Source: Megalonaias nervosa (lineage: Eukaryota > Mollusca > Bivalvia > Unionida > Unionidae). Taken from it: a stretch of DNA of 64,000 bases. The position numbers and the translations under genes are program-made. Positions 1-11,879 of this stretch are shown here, one piece after another. The notes below the pieces were generated by a model, which saw only the letters and a list, made by a program, of their open reading frames with translations, did not search any database and had not been told where the DNA came from. The first letter of the stretch is position 1. Each line of letters starts with the position of its first letter. The stretch spans positions 1 to 64,000 of the forward strand of contig JAECUM010004403.1 of the NCBI GenBank assembly GCA_016617855.1. The letters are read 5' to 3'.

Positions 1-240
1 CTCTCTCTCTCTCTCTCTCTCCATTTTCACCATCTGTCTCTAGAACTCTCATATATACTCCTCTTCCTCTGTCGTTCTCTCTCCCTCTGTCTCTCTCTCT
101 TCCTTTCTTTTTCTATCTCTATTCCTTTCTCTCTTCTTTCTCTTTAGCTCTTGCTTTTACTCGCCTCTCTCTTTTTTGCTCCCTCCATTTTCATCATCTG
201 CCTTAATAGTGCTCTCACATATACTCCCCTCTTTCTCTCT
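1..240. repeat. CT microsatellite and pyrimidine-rich tract
   Basis: Bases 1-20 are a pure CT run, and the following 220 bases stay strongly pyrimidine-rich with many CTCT blocks. It looks like a degenerate microsatellite cut by the window start. No gene is seen here; reading frames in it are simple-sequence artefacts. Confidence 0.85.
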
Positions 241-366
241 GTGGTACTCAAAGCGCATAATTATGAATTGTAAAAATTCTTTTCTTGTTCTTTTGAAGTA
301 AAATTGAATTGTTATATTATTATTGTAACATGTAAATACACTGGTGGACATCAGGGCCATGACAAA

Positions 367-1300
367 AATTATGAGAAATGCCAGGAAGGGTATTACTGGA
401 TGGGGATGAAAGAACGTATAATAAAATATGTCAGTGACTGCGATAAATGCAACTGAGTGAATCTAGGGCCAATACAAGCAGCACCTGCAGTGCCATCAAA
501 AGTGTGGAATTGTTTGGAATTGATATTATCTGTCCTCTTCCAATGACAATGGAACAACTATATTGATGCAGCCACAGATAATTTTTCCAAGTGGTCTGAG
601 GCTGAAGGTCTCCCCAACAAAATTGCTGATGAAGTAACAAAATTTATATTTAATATCATATGTCACCTTGGTCCTATCGATCAGGGAAAAGAGTTCACAA
701 ACAAGCGTATAGATCACCTAACCTGAGTTTAATATAGATCACAGAATTTCCTCTGCGTACGATCCATATACTTATGGGCAGAGAGAACATGACAATAGGA
801 CCCTGAAAGAAATGCTATCCAAGGTAAACAATGACCAAGCAACAAAATGGGATGTCTCGTTGCCCAATACAATTTTTGTATATAGGACAAATGTACATGC
901 ATCTACCAAGGTCACACCTTTTGAGATTATGTATGGTAGGAAGACTTTTATGATTTCTCCACGTTGCCAAAGCAGAGATTGCGTTGAGTTCTCTCATGAT
1001 GTGTTGGCAAACATAAACAAAACACAGGCAGTTTATAGGTCAGAATGTAACAGAAAACATTAAAAGTGCAGAGATCCGCAAGAAGCGAAATTTCGATTTA
1101 AAAAATAAATCCTTTTAAATCTTTCAAAATGGATCTCTGGTTCTTTATGAACAATGCCAATAAAATAAAAAGATTTGGCTGCAAACTGGCACCACGATCG
1201 ATGGGCCCTTACATAGTAAGACTGTAAAATGAACATAGTGGCAAGCTGCTGTCTAACGTTTATCATTGTAGCCATCTGAAACTTTATACAAGGAGACTAG
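367..1300 (+). pseudogene. Ty3/Gypsy-type retrotransposon integrase remnant
   Basis: Three pieces of a retroelement integrase are readable in different frames. About 391-453 gives an H2C2-type zinc-binding segment (YYWMGMKERIIK, then SDCDKC). About 560-710 gives the catalytic core: ATDNFSKWSEA around the first Asp, then DQGKEF around the second. About 775-1000 gives NRTLKEML, a stretch ending in PFEIMYGRK, and the region of the third acidic residue. Near 1160-1285 a C-terminal segment (KLAPRSMGPYIV) follows. This order is typical of Ty3/Gypsy pol. Stops and frame changes make it non-functional. No LTRs, reverse transcriptase or gag were recognised around it. The OTU domain just downstream may belong to the same element. 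Confidence 0.75.
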
Positions 1301-1606
1301 CTATGACAAAAGCCACCATCACCACAGAAGAGACAAACTCCAAGAAAACACTGAAAGAACAACTGAAAAGACTCAACGAAAAACATCAGACTTCAACTTC
1401 TCCAACAATAAGTAACAGAGTAATGGTAATCCAAATAAAGTTCTTAAAAGACAAACAAGTCAACAATTGAAAAGATTGCCAATATGACTTTCAAAGAGAC
1501 CCCAGGAACTCAAGGAAAACAAAAACATTCATAATATTTTCAATCCTCCTACAGAAAAACAATGCAAGAAAAGTTGCAGGAAAATGTAATTTACCTTACG
1601 AAGTGA

Positions 1607-2062
1607 CCAAAGTATAATTTACATAAGACATCCTCAGCCCTAACAAAATTACAAATTGTACAAGGTGATGGTAATTGCATGTTTAGAGCTATACGCTTTG
1701 CAATTTCAGGAAGTGAAGAGAGCTACAACTTTTGCCGTAGTAGTATTGCCAGGCATATGCGCGCCACGATGGTTACTAAAAAGCTTAGCAATTACCTCAA
1801 CAACAATGTAACTAAGTATTTACAGGACAGTAATATGGAGTCAAATACTGTATGGGCAACTGATACCAAGATTATGGGTGCAGCATCACTGTTATCCACA
1901 GACATTTATGTGTATAGTGCTTGTGGATTAAATTCCAAAGGAGTTAAACATTTCGATTGGTTGAGGTATCCAGCATTATTTTCCTTGGACATTTTCACTC
2001 AGTCTGGAATTTATTTACAAAATCTTGCAAATGTCCATTTTAATATAGTGTTAGGTTACTAA
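1607..2062 (+). CDS. OTU-like cysteine protease domain, probably retroelement-borne
   Basis: OTU proteases cleave ubiquitin or ubiquitin-like linkages. The open frame starts after a TGA at 1604. The signature GDGNCMFRA spans the first in-frame ATG (1679), so the Asp and presumed catalytic Cys lie just upstream of that ATG and the true start cannot be 1679. Further along are a W-type segment (NTVWATDTKIMGAASLL), a strand-rich part and, near the end, VHFNIVL, where OTU proteins carry the catalytic His. The domain is about 150 residues, near the family's core length. It lies some 300 bases after a Gypsy integrase C-terminus on the same strand with a basic linker between, suggesting it was the 3' module of that element's polyprotein. 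It may now be non-expressed. Substrate and activity are unknown. Confidence 0.7.
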   Translation, partial: PKYNLHKTSSALTKLQIVQGDGNCMFRAIRFAISGSEESYNFCRSSIARHMRATMVTKKLSNYLNNNVTKYLQDSNMESNTVWATDTKIMGAASLLSTDIYVYSACGLNSKGVKHFDWLRYPALFSLDIFTQSGIYLQNLANVHFNIVLGY

Positions 2063-2197
2063 GAACAAGCATGAACAATAATTAAAAGTTGTATTTTATT
2101 CCATGTAAGTGATTTTTGAAAGGTTATTAGTCTGAAATTGTAATCTGTATTAATGTAATGGCTCATGTGAAATAAACCCTATGTGAGAGTTTGTTAG

Positions 2198-2545
2198 GTG
2201 AACTATTACATGTATTATATTTCACATGTGGACCTTAAGCAGATTAGGAAAGAGTCCATTAATAAAGTGAAACCAATTAGTTATAGTGGGGAAAATTCGG
2301 TTAGCTCATTCTGCCCCCCCCCTCCCCAATTTCTTAAATGACCCATTATATGTATGGTATTTCACTTGTAGGCCTTACGTATATTACCAAAGAACCCATT
2401 AATAATAAGAAACTATCTGGTTCCGGGTAGGGGGAAAGAATCGGCAAGCTGATTCTGTCCCCCCCCCCTTATTTGTTAAGTGACCCATTACATGCATGAT
2501 ATTTCGCATGTGGACATTAAGCGTATTACCAAAGAGTCCAGCAAG
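2198..2545. repeat. Tandem repeat, about 140-bp period, 2.5 copies
   Basis: Three diverged units begin near 2198, 2337 and 2478. Each has a 'ttacatg.atgatatttc.catgtggac' type block, a 'ccaaagag.cc' block and, in the first two, a run of 8-10 C after 'attctg'. Divergence is substantial. It lies in non-coding DNA. Confidence 0.75.
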
Positions 2546-3840
2546 GGGGAAAGAATTGCCTGTTACACCAGCTGAGCTAAATTATACTCAGATATGTATG
2601 AAATAGAGGATGGACTTTACCCCTACCACTCTAGCCACACATTCACAAATGCTAGTAACGGAAACGTGATTGCTCCTTCTTAAATGTTAAATATAGCAAG
2701 TTTCATGACGTTTATATTACTAGTTTTAGTGATTTGGTATTGCACAATAGCTTCGTCATAGAGGTGATGATGATGGTGTCACCCAAGTTTGTGTTAACGA
2801 AGAATTCCTTTGCGTGATTATGTCCATGTTTATTTTTGGGGCATGTGCTTTACTTCATTTAACAGTTAAACACAGTACGTGCATGCTTTTTAGAAAGTAA
2901 TTGCAAAGTCTGAATATAATCAGAAAGAGAAATTAAGGTATTTTTTCAGTAACAAGATACACCAAGGGATGGGGGAAAAGTTTTGGGTTGAAAATCATCT
3001 TGATCCAGATGGATTAAGCCTAAAATATGCATCAAATAATGAGGGATCGTAGCCAGTTACCTTCCCTTTACACCGATAGGTGGCAGCATGGAACAAAGCG
3101 GTCCAAAATTATATCTGGTATACTTTCTATCTAACAAACAAGCAATACAAAAGTATGGCATCTTCGTTTTGCTTTGCTAAATGTCTCAATCGTACGGATC
3201 CTGGACGTTATCGGCGGTGAGAGAGGAGTTTAAAAGACGAGGAGCTAAGTTATATATGCAAGAAAAAGGAATTAATAGGTTAAGCAAACTAGGCATCGGT
3301 GATATTGTTGTCGCAAATGGAAAATCACGTTTTCTCGTTTCTGCGTAAAAATGAAATTAACTTCGTTATTTTTTTCCGAAATTATTTTTCAACAAATTCA
3401 TATCCCTCAAATTATAAAATTCATGGAACATTCAGAGATTTGTTCTGAATAATTCAAGATGGTTACTTGGTGGGATAATTTAGCAAAAAATTTAGACTTC
3501 CTAAGAAATAATTTTATCCGTTAGTTTTGAATTATACAAGATTCTTGTTGAATTGAATATATTTTACGTTAAACATATATTTTATATATTATTCAAGAAA
3601 TACCATATCTGCGTTATATTAAACCATAATTGTTCTTGTTATTCTCAGGTTTTAGTCCTATGACGATAAGTTTTTCAAGTATTTTTATTAGTCAAATAAA
3701 TGAAATAAAATATTACTGTGTTAATGCTGCTATCCTTCAGAAAATGACTTTCGTTTAAAACAGACAGAACATATTATTTTGATTATGACGACTTTGCTTC
3801 TTATTTAAAATGGGTTTGCCTTAATATTCAGCCCATACAT

Positions 3841-3841
<1 letters not shown>
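2546..3841. other. Unassigned AT-rich DNA
   Basis: No convincing coding region, RNA gene or transposon was recognised. Reading frames are short and lack motifs. Confidence 0.6.

Positions 3842-3886
<45 letters not shown>
3842..3886. repeat. (GA)n microsatellite
   Basis: An essentially pure GA run of about 44 bases. The serine/leucine-rich minus-strand frame over it is an artefact of the repeat. Confidence 0.95.
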
Positions 3887-3888
<2 letters not shown>

Positions 3889-3921
3889 TGTGGGTAGGTG
3901 TGTCTGTGTACAATAATATCT

Positions 3922-4009
3922 GTCAGAGTTGATAGAAGTGAAATGTTCTATTTTTATTTTATTTCTGTCAGAGTTGATAGAAGTGAAATGCTCTATTTTT
4001 ATTTTATTC
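3922..4009. repeat. Two-copy 44-bp tandem duplication
   Basis: The unit 'ctgtcagagttgatagaag' plus a T-rich tail ending 'ttttattttatt' occurs twice in direct succession, with one T/C difference near the middle. Confidence 0.9.
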
Positions 4010-6480
4010 AGACAACCTATACCCAAAATATTATTTGAGAGGGACAAAATGAGAGATATTATCATGGTCTAAAAAATTTGATTGGTGTGTTTTTAGTTTT
4101 TCAAGGATAGTTTGCAATAAGATTTCAAACATGACATTGGATTGTGTGGCAGTAGAACATATGATGTGATATTTTAAAGGGAAATGTTTCTGATTACCAC
4201 ACATATATATACACAAATCTGTTCACCGATATATCACCGATTTATTTATATGAGGTCTGGCTCTGTTAAAAGGCGCATTTATTGTAAATTTATACCAAGT
4301 CTTATCTACCTCTCGGTGACCATTTATTTCACAGCTGACCAAAATAAATGCAATGTTATTAAAACTTTTTATTAGGGTTTAAATATGAAACTGTTTTCAG
4401 AGCTGTTTTGCATTTTTAACTGTCATATAATGAGTGAATTAAAATAATAAATCTAGACTGACTGATCAATAATAGATTGTTCTGGGGAACGATAAAGTCC
4501 GAGGATAACCAAATATCGCTACCAGGTTTGTCTGTGGCTCCATCTTTTGGAAAGATAACTGGCTACGATCTCTCATTGAAGAATATTCATCCATGTCATA
4601 ATTCTTGTATGCAGGAAACAACATTGCTGTTTTATTATGTGACCAGGAACATTATATTTTCATTTCTTCATACAGAATGTTTGAAAACAGTTGAATAGAT
4701 TCATTGCACTTGGTAACCATTTTTTAGTCTTATGTGAAATGAGGCTTCATGTATGATTCTTTAAAATTTTTAACTATTTTATCATATTAAATATAGTTGT
4801 GTGTGCATTTAAAAAGTTTAATAGAAACTATAACTAAACAACTGTACACTGAATTTTTGAATCATTAGCTGAAATGAAGATTATGCTTAAGGCGGAGATG
4901 GAACTTAGTATGAATATGTTTGCATTGCTCCTATTCTTAATGTTTGGAAAGTTGTACTGTCTTTAAACTGCATTGTTTGAGGACACACTATGGGCATTTA
5001 CAGGCAGATATTGTTCAGTATGACTGGCCACATTTATTGTCAAAACTGGGTTAACTACCTGTCCTGGGATGGGAATTTTAAAACAAAAAAAACGTATGTA
5101 AAAAGTTCACAAATTGGGACGCTTAAAAGAAACTTTGGAGATAAAAATACAAAAAGTAATACAAAATTTGGGATGAAACTCGCAACCTCTTTTTTGGCAG
5201 CCGGGACACAGAGAAACAACTCTTGTTGTATAGTAATCAAACTGACAAAGTTAGTCACAAAGACCTGATCTCGTGCTGCCATGACAACATATATCTCTAT
5301 GCCTTTAGTTAATATTTCCTCACAATGTTGATTGTACAGTCATGAAATTTGAGAAGATTATTCATTTTAGTAGTTTGTTTTACTCATCTACAAAAAGGTA
5401 GGACAGTGACCTACATTTCAAGTTCGGTATATTATGTTCTTTGCTTACATTAAGTTCACTTTCTGAGATCTTTGATACTGTTGCATTTTGAAATATGAAA
5501 CCTTTTTATTTTTATAATTATTAACTGTACTAATTATTAGCAAGAGTTTGTCAAAGCAAAATATTTTTTAACATTCATGCATGTTTAGCTGTAAAAAAAA
5601 GTCACGACACTTATGATTATATATATTTTCATTTATCACTGGTAAACATAGGTCACATTGACCTATTATGTTCCATTTATTAAAAATATCATTGATCTCA
5701 GTGTTTTGTTCACTTAAACTGTTGTATGCAGTTATAGAACTTGTTAGAAGCATTCATTTTCAAGGAGCAAGGCACATTATTGACAAAGTTGATTACAATG
5801 AAATTCTTTGAATAGTTTTTGTTAAAATAGTCTTTAAGTGGAAACGTTATTGCATTAGGAATGACAAAAATAAAAATATTTAATGAAATATTTATCAGTC
5901 CATTGTATATTACAAAGCGAAATTTCTGGGTTTTGCCTTATTAGGCTATGTATAAAGTTCTTGCAAACCCAGAACAGTGTTTAATTTGTGCTCATTATGT
6001 TCAAATTTACCTTACCACAGTGATTGCAATTGCAAGAATTGTATATTTTGTAGTTCCTTGCAGTGTTTGTAAGTGTAAGAATCCTGTTACCACTTAAGCA
6101 CTTCTTTTTAGGCATTGTATTTTTATATGGATCTGAACGCGAGTTACTTGTCTAGGTTTTTTAACGAATATGTTGGGGCAGGGCATTTCTAAGATATGTT
6201 ATATCATAGCCTAGCACAAATGATGAAGGGTAAATGTGATCAGAGTTTTGTTTGTAAAATTCTCAATACATTGAACAATTGATCCAAGATTTCTCTTGCC
6301 TACCAACTATTTTCACTTGCCCAGGCTAGTTGGACTTGGAATTGTCATCCATACAATGTATTTTCTCTCTGATCAATTCATTGTTATTGCAACTCTTACT
6401 GAACAGAAAGTCCTATTAACTTGGGGTTTTGACCAGAAGATTTTTATGATGTCTGTATATAGTCAGTCCTAAATAAAAGA
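4010..6480. other. Unassigned AT-rich DNA
   Basis: Both strands show only short frames without recognisable domains. Nothing could be supported as a gene or repeat family. Confidence 0.55.
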
Positions 6481-7160
6481 TGTGCTGATCTGACAGTCAA
6501 TATGGCTGCCATCTTGAAAATCTTATTGTTCCTACTTCTGGGTGGATGGTCATATTAGCATATTGTTTTTTATCAAATAACTATTTTATTTGTTTGTGGT
6601 GCTGATCTGACATCAGATGCGACTGTTATGGCAGCCATCATAGAAATCTTGTTTTTGTCATCTCATAAATGGAAAACCATGCTGATATGTCGTTTGCACC
6701 AGATGAATTATTATCAAGCCTATATGAAACTAAATGACAAAGGTTCCAATCTTCTAATCAACATGGCTACCATTGTAGCCATCTTGAAAATTTTTGTTGC
6801 ATTCGTCTGAATGGATAGTTATATAGACATTTGGGTTTTCACCAAAAGTCTTTAATGGTCATTAATGAAAACATCGCAGAGGTGACACCCACAATGTCTA
6901 CTCTGGCAGCCATCATAAAATTTTGTTATTGCAGCTTCATCTAAACAGAAAGTATTAGCGGCATTTTCACCAAAAGACTTCCTTTATTTGTCAAGTTGTT
7001 CCAGAATGAAAATGATGCAGATATGACGTACAACATGGCCACCATGGTGGCCATCTTAATAATCTTGTAATCGCTACTACTTCTGAATGGATGATCATAT
7101 CAGCATGGGTTTTCTTCAAAAAATTTCATAAGATGTCTCATTGGAGCCGCAGCTTTCTGT
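6480..7160. repeat. Degenerate tandem array, about 133-bp period
   Basis: The block 'atggc.gccat.ttgaaaatcttg' recurs at about 6501, 6628, 6763, 6902 and 7034. Each is followed by similar sequence ('cttctgaatggatggtcatatcagcatgggttttcaccaaaag' consensus, in pieces). At least five diverged copies are visible. Internal start codons make short spurious frames such as 6628-6810. Confidence 0.8.
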
Positions 7161-8140
7161 ATCATCTTTTAAATTATAATATAGTTTTTATGTAAGCCGC
7201 TTGAGCATATGACAATTATATTTTAAATTCTTTAATTCAACGACTAGGTAGCACTATAGTAAAGTACATGTACAGTACGTCATAGGAATTTCATTCATAA
7301 CAAGGCCAGTTGTTAAGGTCAAATCAACTACTAAGTCAGTGAAGAATGCCATGCCAAAATGAATGTAGTTTACATAAGCATCGCATGGAATTAGTAGTGC
7401 ATTTGCCTTGTAGACAGCTATCATGCATGTCATAGCATTTGATTGGTTCAGTAATTTGAGAAAGTCAGAACAAGGCTGATACATTATGACTGTTTGCATT
7501 ATGTGTATTGTGAAATAATCCGATTTAATTATTTGAGAAGATATAGTAAATCAGATATTCTTGATTTGGTGCATATATGGTTACCATATAATGACAATAT
7601 ACACAACTTATTATATTCTTCAGTTATGCCAGCTTTGCTAAAGTCAGAAAGAAACTTGTGATTTATTTATAATATTTTTGTTGGATCTAGCAGGGTAGAT
7701 AATCTTTAATTTAAACAGTTAGTACTTTGATGATTATGTGAATTTATTCAAGGATTTTAATATATAACTAATTCTATCAAATTATGCAAAACCTTCAAGG
7801 ACTTAAGTGATATTCTACGTTCACGGGATTACATTGAAGTAAAAACATTTGGATTAATAACTGTGTTAAAACTTTAGCAAATAAGCACTTTAGAACCTTC
7901 ATTCAGAATACTTTGGAACAGTTTCTGGATTAGTTCGTAGTATAATTAGGATAATTAGGTTTACATACTAGATATTCATACATTTTAAGTTATTTTTAAT
8001 TCTCTTACATTGTTTGATTTTATATTTTATTTAAGTAAATTTATATTTTGGAAGACTTGACTGCTTGTTTGGTCTAACCTGGTCTTGTTCCTTAAGTTCA
8101 AGCCCTATGACGTAACGTTGGTCTCAAATGATGCCAAATC
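7161..8140. other. Unassigned AT-rich DNA
   Basis: No domain, RNA or repeat was recognised. The 81-codon minus frame at 7254-7499 has no features worth calling. Confidence 0.55.
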
Positions 8141-8350
8141 TGCACAGACAGTATGATTGCTACAATGACCATCGTGATAAACATTGCATTTCAACTCTTC
8201 CTAAATGAATGGTCATATCAACATAGTGTTTTCACCAGAAGACGTGACATAAAAGATGTCCCCAGTCTTGCACCCTTTATAGTTGCCATGGTGGCCATTT
8301 TGAAAATTGTGTTTTTCCTCCAGAATATCATCACTCAGCAAAAAGAAACA
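8141..8350. repeat. Outlying copies of the 133-bp tandem repeat
   Basis: Two further copies of the array at 6480-7160 are recognisable: 'atgattgctacaatgacc' with 'aatgaatggtcatatcaac' near 8153-8220, then 'gttgccatggtggccatt' near 8282. The open frame 8153-8539 is mostly repeat and is not supported as a gene. Confidence 0.7.
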
Positions 8351-10165
8351 GTCTTTGGTTCCTGGAAATTCATTTCGGCCAGCGGAGTATCAATGCTTGA
8401 AGGACGTCTTGTTTTACCTAACATGGCTGTAAAGCCAAGTGAGCTTTTGCTATTAACACCTTTTGTTTGTGCTTTTGGTATTGCCCTTCGTCCATCGTGC
8501 ATCATTTTGTGTCCGTCGGTAACTGGTATATTAATCTGACACACTAATTTCAACAAAACTTGTCAACCTCGTAAATAAGTTCAGGTTTAAGACAGTTAAT
8601 GTTTGTTTTACGGTTTTGAGTTAGAGAAGTTTATTCTTATTATTAAATATGGTGATGTTTGGAAAAAGAAAAGGCTTTTTATATTTATTGAAAAGAAATT
8701 GTATTGACATGCTGTTTCACATTTCTTTCTGTCAATCTTGGCCATGTTTTCTTTCTCATCAATATTTCCAATCGGAAGGTTGTATTCCTTCACATCTGTG
8801 CTTTTCTCATGTAAAGCTGTGCTTTCATTAGTCTTACCACCAGTCATTGACTCAAACCAAACAAAATAAGTTGATCAGTTGAGTCCAGGTGCACATGCAA
8901 AGGGTCTGACAAGGCCTTATTCAGAAGAAGATGGACAAGAAGACTCCCACGACTTTACTTGTATAAAAAATAGTTCATGATGACCATGATCTGCATCAGT
9001 GCATGTGTGGTAAAGACAATGACCTCTTCTGCATTACACACAATGCTGAAGTTTTCAATCAGGCCTATATTATTGATTGTGGCTATACAACAAATTCTTG
9101 TCTAACTGCAGAAATAGGAATATTGATCACCACTACAATGATTTTAGTTTCTGAGGCAGAGTTAGTCTGAAATTATTTTATACCAACTGCAGCAGAGGAT
9201 ATTTTTATATTAAACAATTACCGCACTATATATAAATGGCAAAAAGTCTCAGATTGATATGTATATTATTTTGAAAGAATGTATTGACATATAAAATTGT
9301 GCCTTCCTTTTTTCAGATCAGTGAATTGTGCACAATGTTACAGAAAAAGATTAAATTGCTGTTTCGCTTAAATGTATCATAAAGATTAGTCAGAGACTTG
9401 TTAAAGACATAGCCTGGACATACTGATAATTTATTCAACTTAGAAATTGTCTTGGAGTAGCAATGATGTACCGGTAAACATGACTTGGGAGAAAAAAGTC
9501 CTGGAAGGTCCTTCTTTGATATTGTACAGGAAAAAAACTGAAGTAGCTGACATTTAAACCACCCAAAATGAATAAATACTGCAATGATGATGATAGTGAT
9601 GACATTGAAAACATCAAGTGAATATAGTAGCCTACGAGTGAAGATCATCAAAAATGAATTAATTAGAGAGATGTCTTTAGCATTAATATATTGAATTATG
9701 AACAACACCTTTACATGAATATGAGACTTTTTTCGACAATGAAGAATCTAAGCAAATGATGCAATGTGACATGTTTTGTGGAAAGAGATTCACATGCAAA
9801 CAGAAAAGCTATAGTGTCAATATACAAGGAGTGCTTGACAATTAACAACATCAGGTAAAATCGTACAAGCTGTGGTCATTTACGTATTGGTATAATACAT
9901 TGTGCTCATAATAATTAGGATGCAGTGATTTGATCAGATACTGAATTAAAGAAAATTATGTTCAGACACAAAATTATATTTGACATTGATCCTCGGTTGA
10001 TGCAGACTGGTGTAAAAATGCTTTAAAAATGCACTACCCATGGTTTGCAAATTACTTTCACAGCGGTGTATTTTACAGCAAATGGCCATACAATCAAGTA
10101 TTTTTAAGACCATATGTATATGCTGACTATGCTAGCATGATATGAACACCATCATTCCAAAAGAG
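8351..10165. other. Unassigned AT-rich DNA
   Basis: Nothing recognisable. The 131-codon minus frame at 9313-9708 is hydrophobic and cysteine-rich but lacks a known motif, and AT-rich DNA of this kind gives such frames by chance. Confidence 0.5.
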
Positions 10166-10170
10166 AATGG

Positions 10171-10397
10171 GGGCCCCAGGTGACCGACTGGTGTAAAAAA
10201 AAGTGCTCACCTTTACTGATCACTGCCATCTCACCTTTGCATGTGTTCGGCCAATGTGGGTATGTGAGAAAGCTTGCCAGTAGATTCCCATGGGTTGGCT
10301 GTTTTCATCGGGGTTTTCCCAGGTTCTTCATCTGGTCACTATCTATATCCTATAATGTGCTAAAAGTTAGCTTTAAACCCAAAACAACAATTAAAAA
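10171..10397 (+). mobile_element. tRNA-derived SINE, family 2, diverged
   Basis: The head 'ggccccaggtgaccgactgg' with 'gtgctcacctttactgatcac', then 'tgagaaagcttgccagtag' and 'gttttcccaggttcttc', matches the copies at 32593-32833 (+) and 28540-28897 (-). The region ends in an A-rich segment. The presumed internal promoter has decayed. An 87-codon frame across it is not a gene. Confidence 0.7.
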
Positions 10398-10584
10398 CAT
10401 AAATGATGACTTTTATGAAAACACAGATGATTATTTCTGTTAGAATACAATTTGTAAATATATAAACTTCAGTGACATTGGTATGTAATGACTGTAGAGG
10501 TGTTGGCCTTGGAAAATGTTAATTATTAAGCAGAACTTGCCATTACGTATACTATAAATTACATTTGCTCGCATGACATGTTGG

Positions 10585-11330
10585 TATAAGTGTCTTAAAT
10601 GCGGCACCCGAGTTAAATCACATAACCAGCTTTGCCGACCTTGCGGATCTGTTTGTATTTATTATGCACTGCGACAAAGATTCGCTAAGACAGATGTTAA
10701 TAAAAATAACCGGTAACGTTAACACTGTTGAGGAAACACAAATGTTGATGAAGTAATAACCAGGGTTGAAGCGATTGCAGTTTATGATCCTGACAGAGTA
10801 AACAAGCTACAACGAAATTATTGACGAAATTTGCAATTAGAGAAAGATTTTCATTTATATAATAGTATGCCGACTGATTCATCTAAGGAAACTCGCACGT
10901 GAGTGTGGGATACGAATACCAGACCATATGCGAGAAACTGAATGACTTCCGTTATTAGAACCACAACTGGTTGTGCAACAATTTCCCCCGGATCAGCCAC
11001 AACTGGTCACCTAGGATCAACCAAATGCATTGACATCACTACAAGTAAAACAATTCGCGTTTAAGCATAATATACAAATACCAAGTAGCACAAGAAAAAC
11101 TGACGTTTTCAATATCAGGTATTACAGCCAAACCGCGTCGGACTGAGAAACTGCAGCACAATTAAATATCCAAATTCTTCCAAGGGCCCCAAGAGCTGAA
11201 ACTGCATGCGTGATTGTGGATGAACAAAACCATTGTCGTACTGCAGCCGCAACTGCGTCATATGTTCATGAACAAGACCGCCATCGCTGTATTGCACATA
11301 CCATTGTTACCGAGGCTGCCTCAAAAGCAC
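10585..11330 (+). pseudogene. Polinton-like copy 2: zinc-ribbon / SAP-like protein gene, decayed
   Basis: At 10591-10647 a four-cysteine ribbon, CLKCGTRVKSHNQLCRPCG, can be read. It closely resembles CLRCGVGVRGETRLCVQCG in the zinc-ribbon gene at 55127-55432 of copy 1. Downstream, about 10880-10935 reads LRKLARECGIRIP and about 11029-11106 reads LTSLQVKQFAFKHNIQIPS followed by TRKTDVF. Both look like SAP or similar helix-extended-loop DNA-binding motifs. Frames change and stops intervene, so this is a relic. The link between the ribbon and SAP-like parts as a single gene is inferred from order and strand only. Confidence 0.5.
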
Positions 11331-11879
11331 AGCAATTACAACTACCCGAGTAACATGTATAAGTTTTACAAGCGTCATGGTGACTTAAAAACTGTTAGGC
11401 AATAATTCAGATTGAATTCGTGCCAGGTAAAGACCTGGTAGGAATTTTTTCAAACATGTGTCTTAAAATCGTATTGATGTTACATCAGACAGGCACCTCT
11501 AGAGTTAAAGCATATAATGTCTTCCATGTGCATTTGAATCAGATACTTAACCATGATAAGAATGGATTATAAATAACAACCTTATAGCTTTATGGTGACC
11601 CACTTATAAGCTTAAACCGTAAAGACACCAGAGCTGTTAATGATAAAATCTACAAAAGCTTTAAAATGGTTCTTGAGCATTTGACAAATGGTCCCACACA
11701 TTGTCTGAATGGACTTTTGAAAGATACGTGATAGTTAAGTCGACATTTCCCCGTGTTGCCATTTGAATCATTTTGCCAATCTGTTTTGAATGGGCGATCT
11801 TGTCCAAGTTGCATCCCGCGAGTGGCCACACAGACCGATGGGGTATATCGACAGTACTTGGGTAAATTCAATTTCGGTA

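Noticed and set aside
2552..2582. tRNA fragment ('tttagctcagctggtgtaac' on the minus strand)
   Set aside because: Only an A-box-like stretch is present; no B box or stems follow.
8153..8539. 128-codon hydrophobic protein
   Set aside because: The first half is copies of a tandem repeat; no domain is visible in the remainder.
9313..9708. 131-codon minus-strand protein
   Set aside because: An AT-rich, Phe/Ile/Ser-rich chance frame without motif, start context or neighbours.
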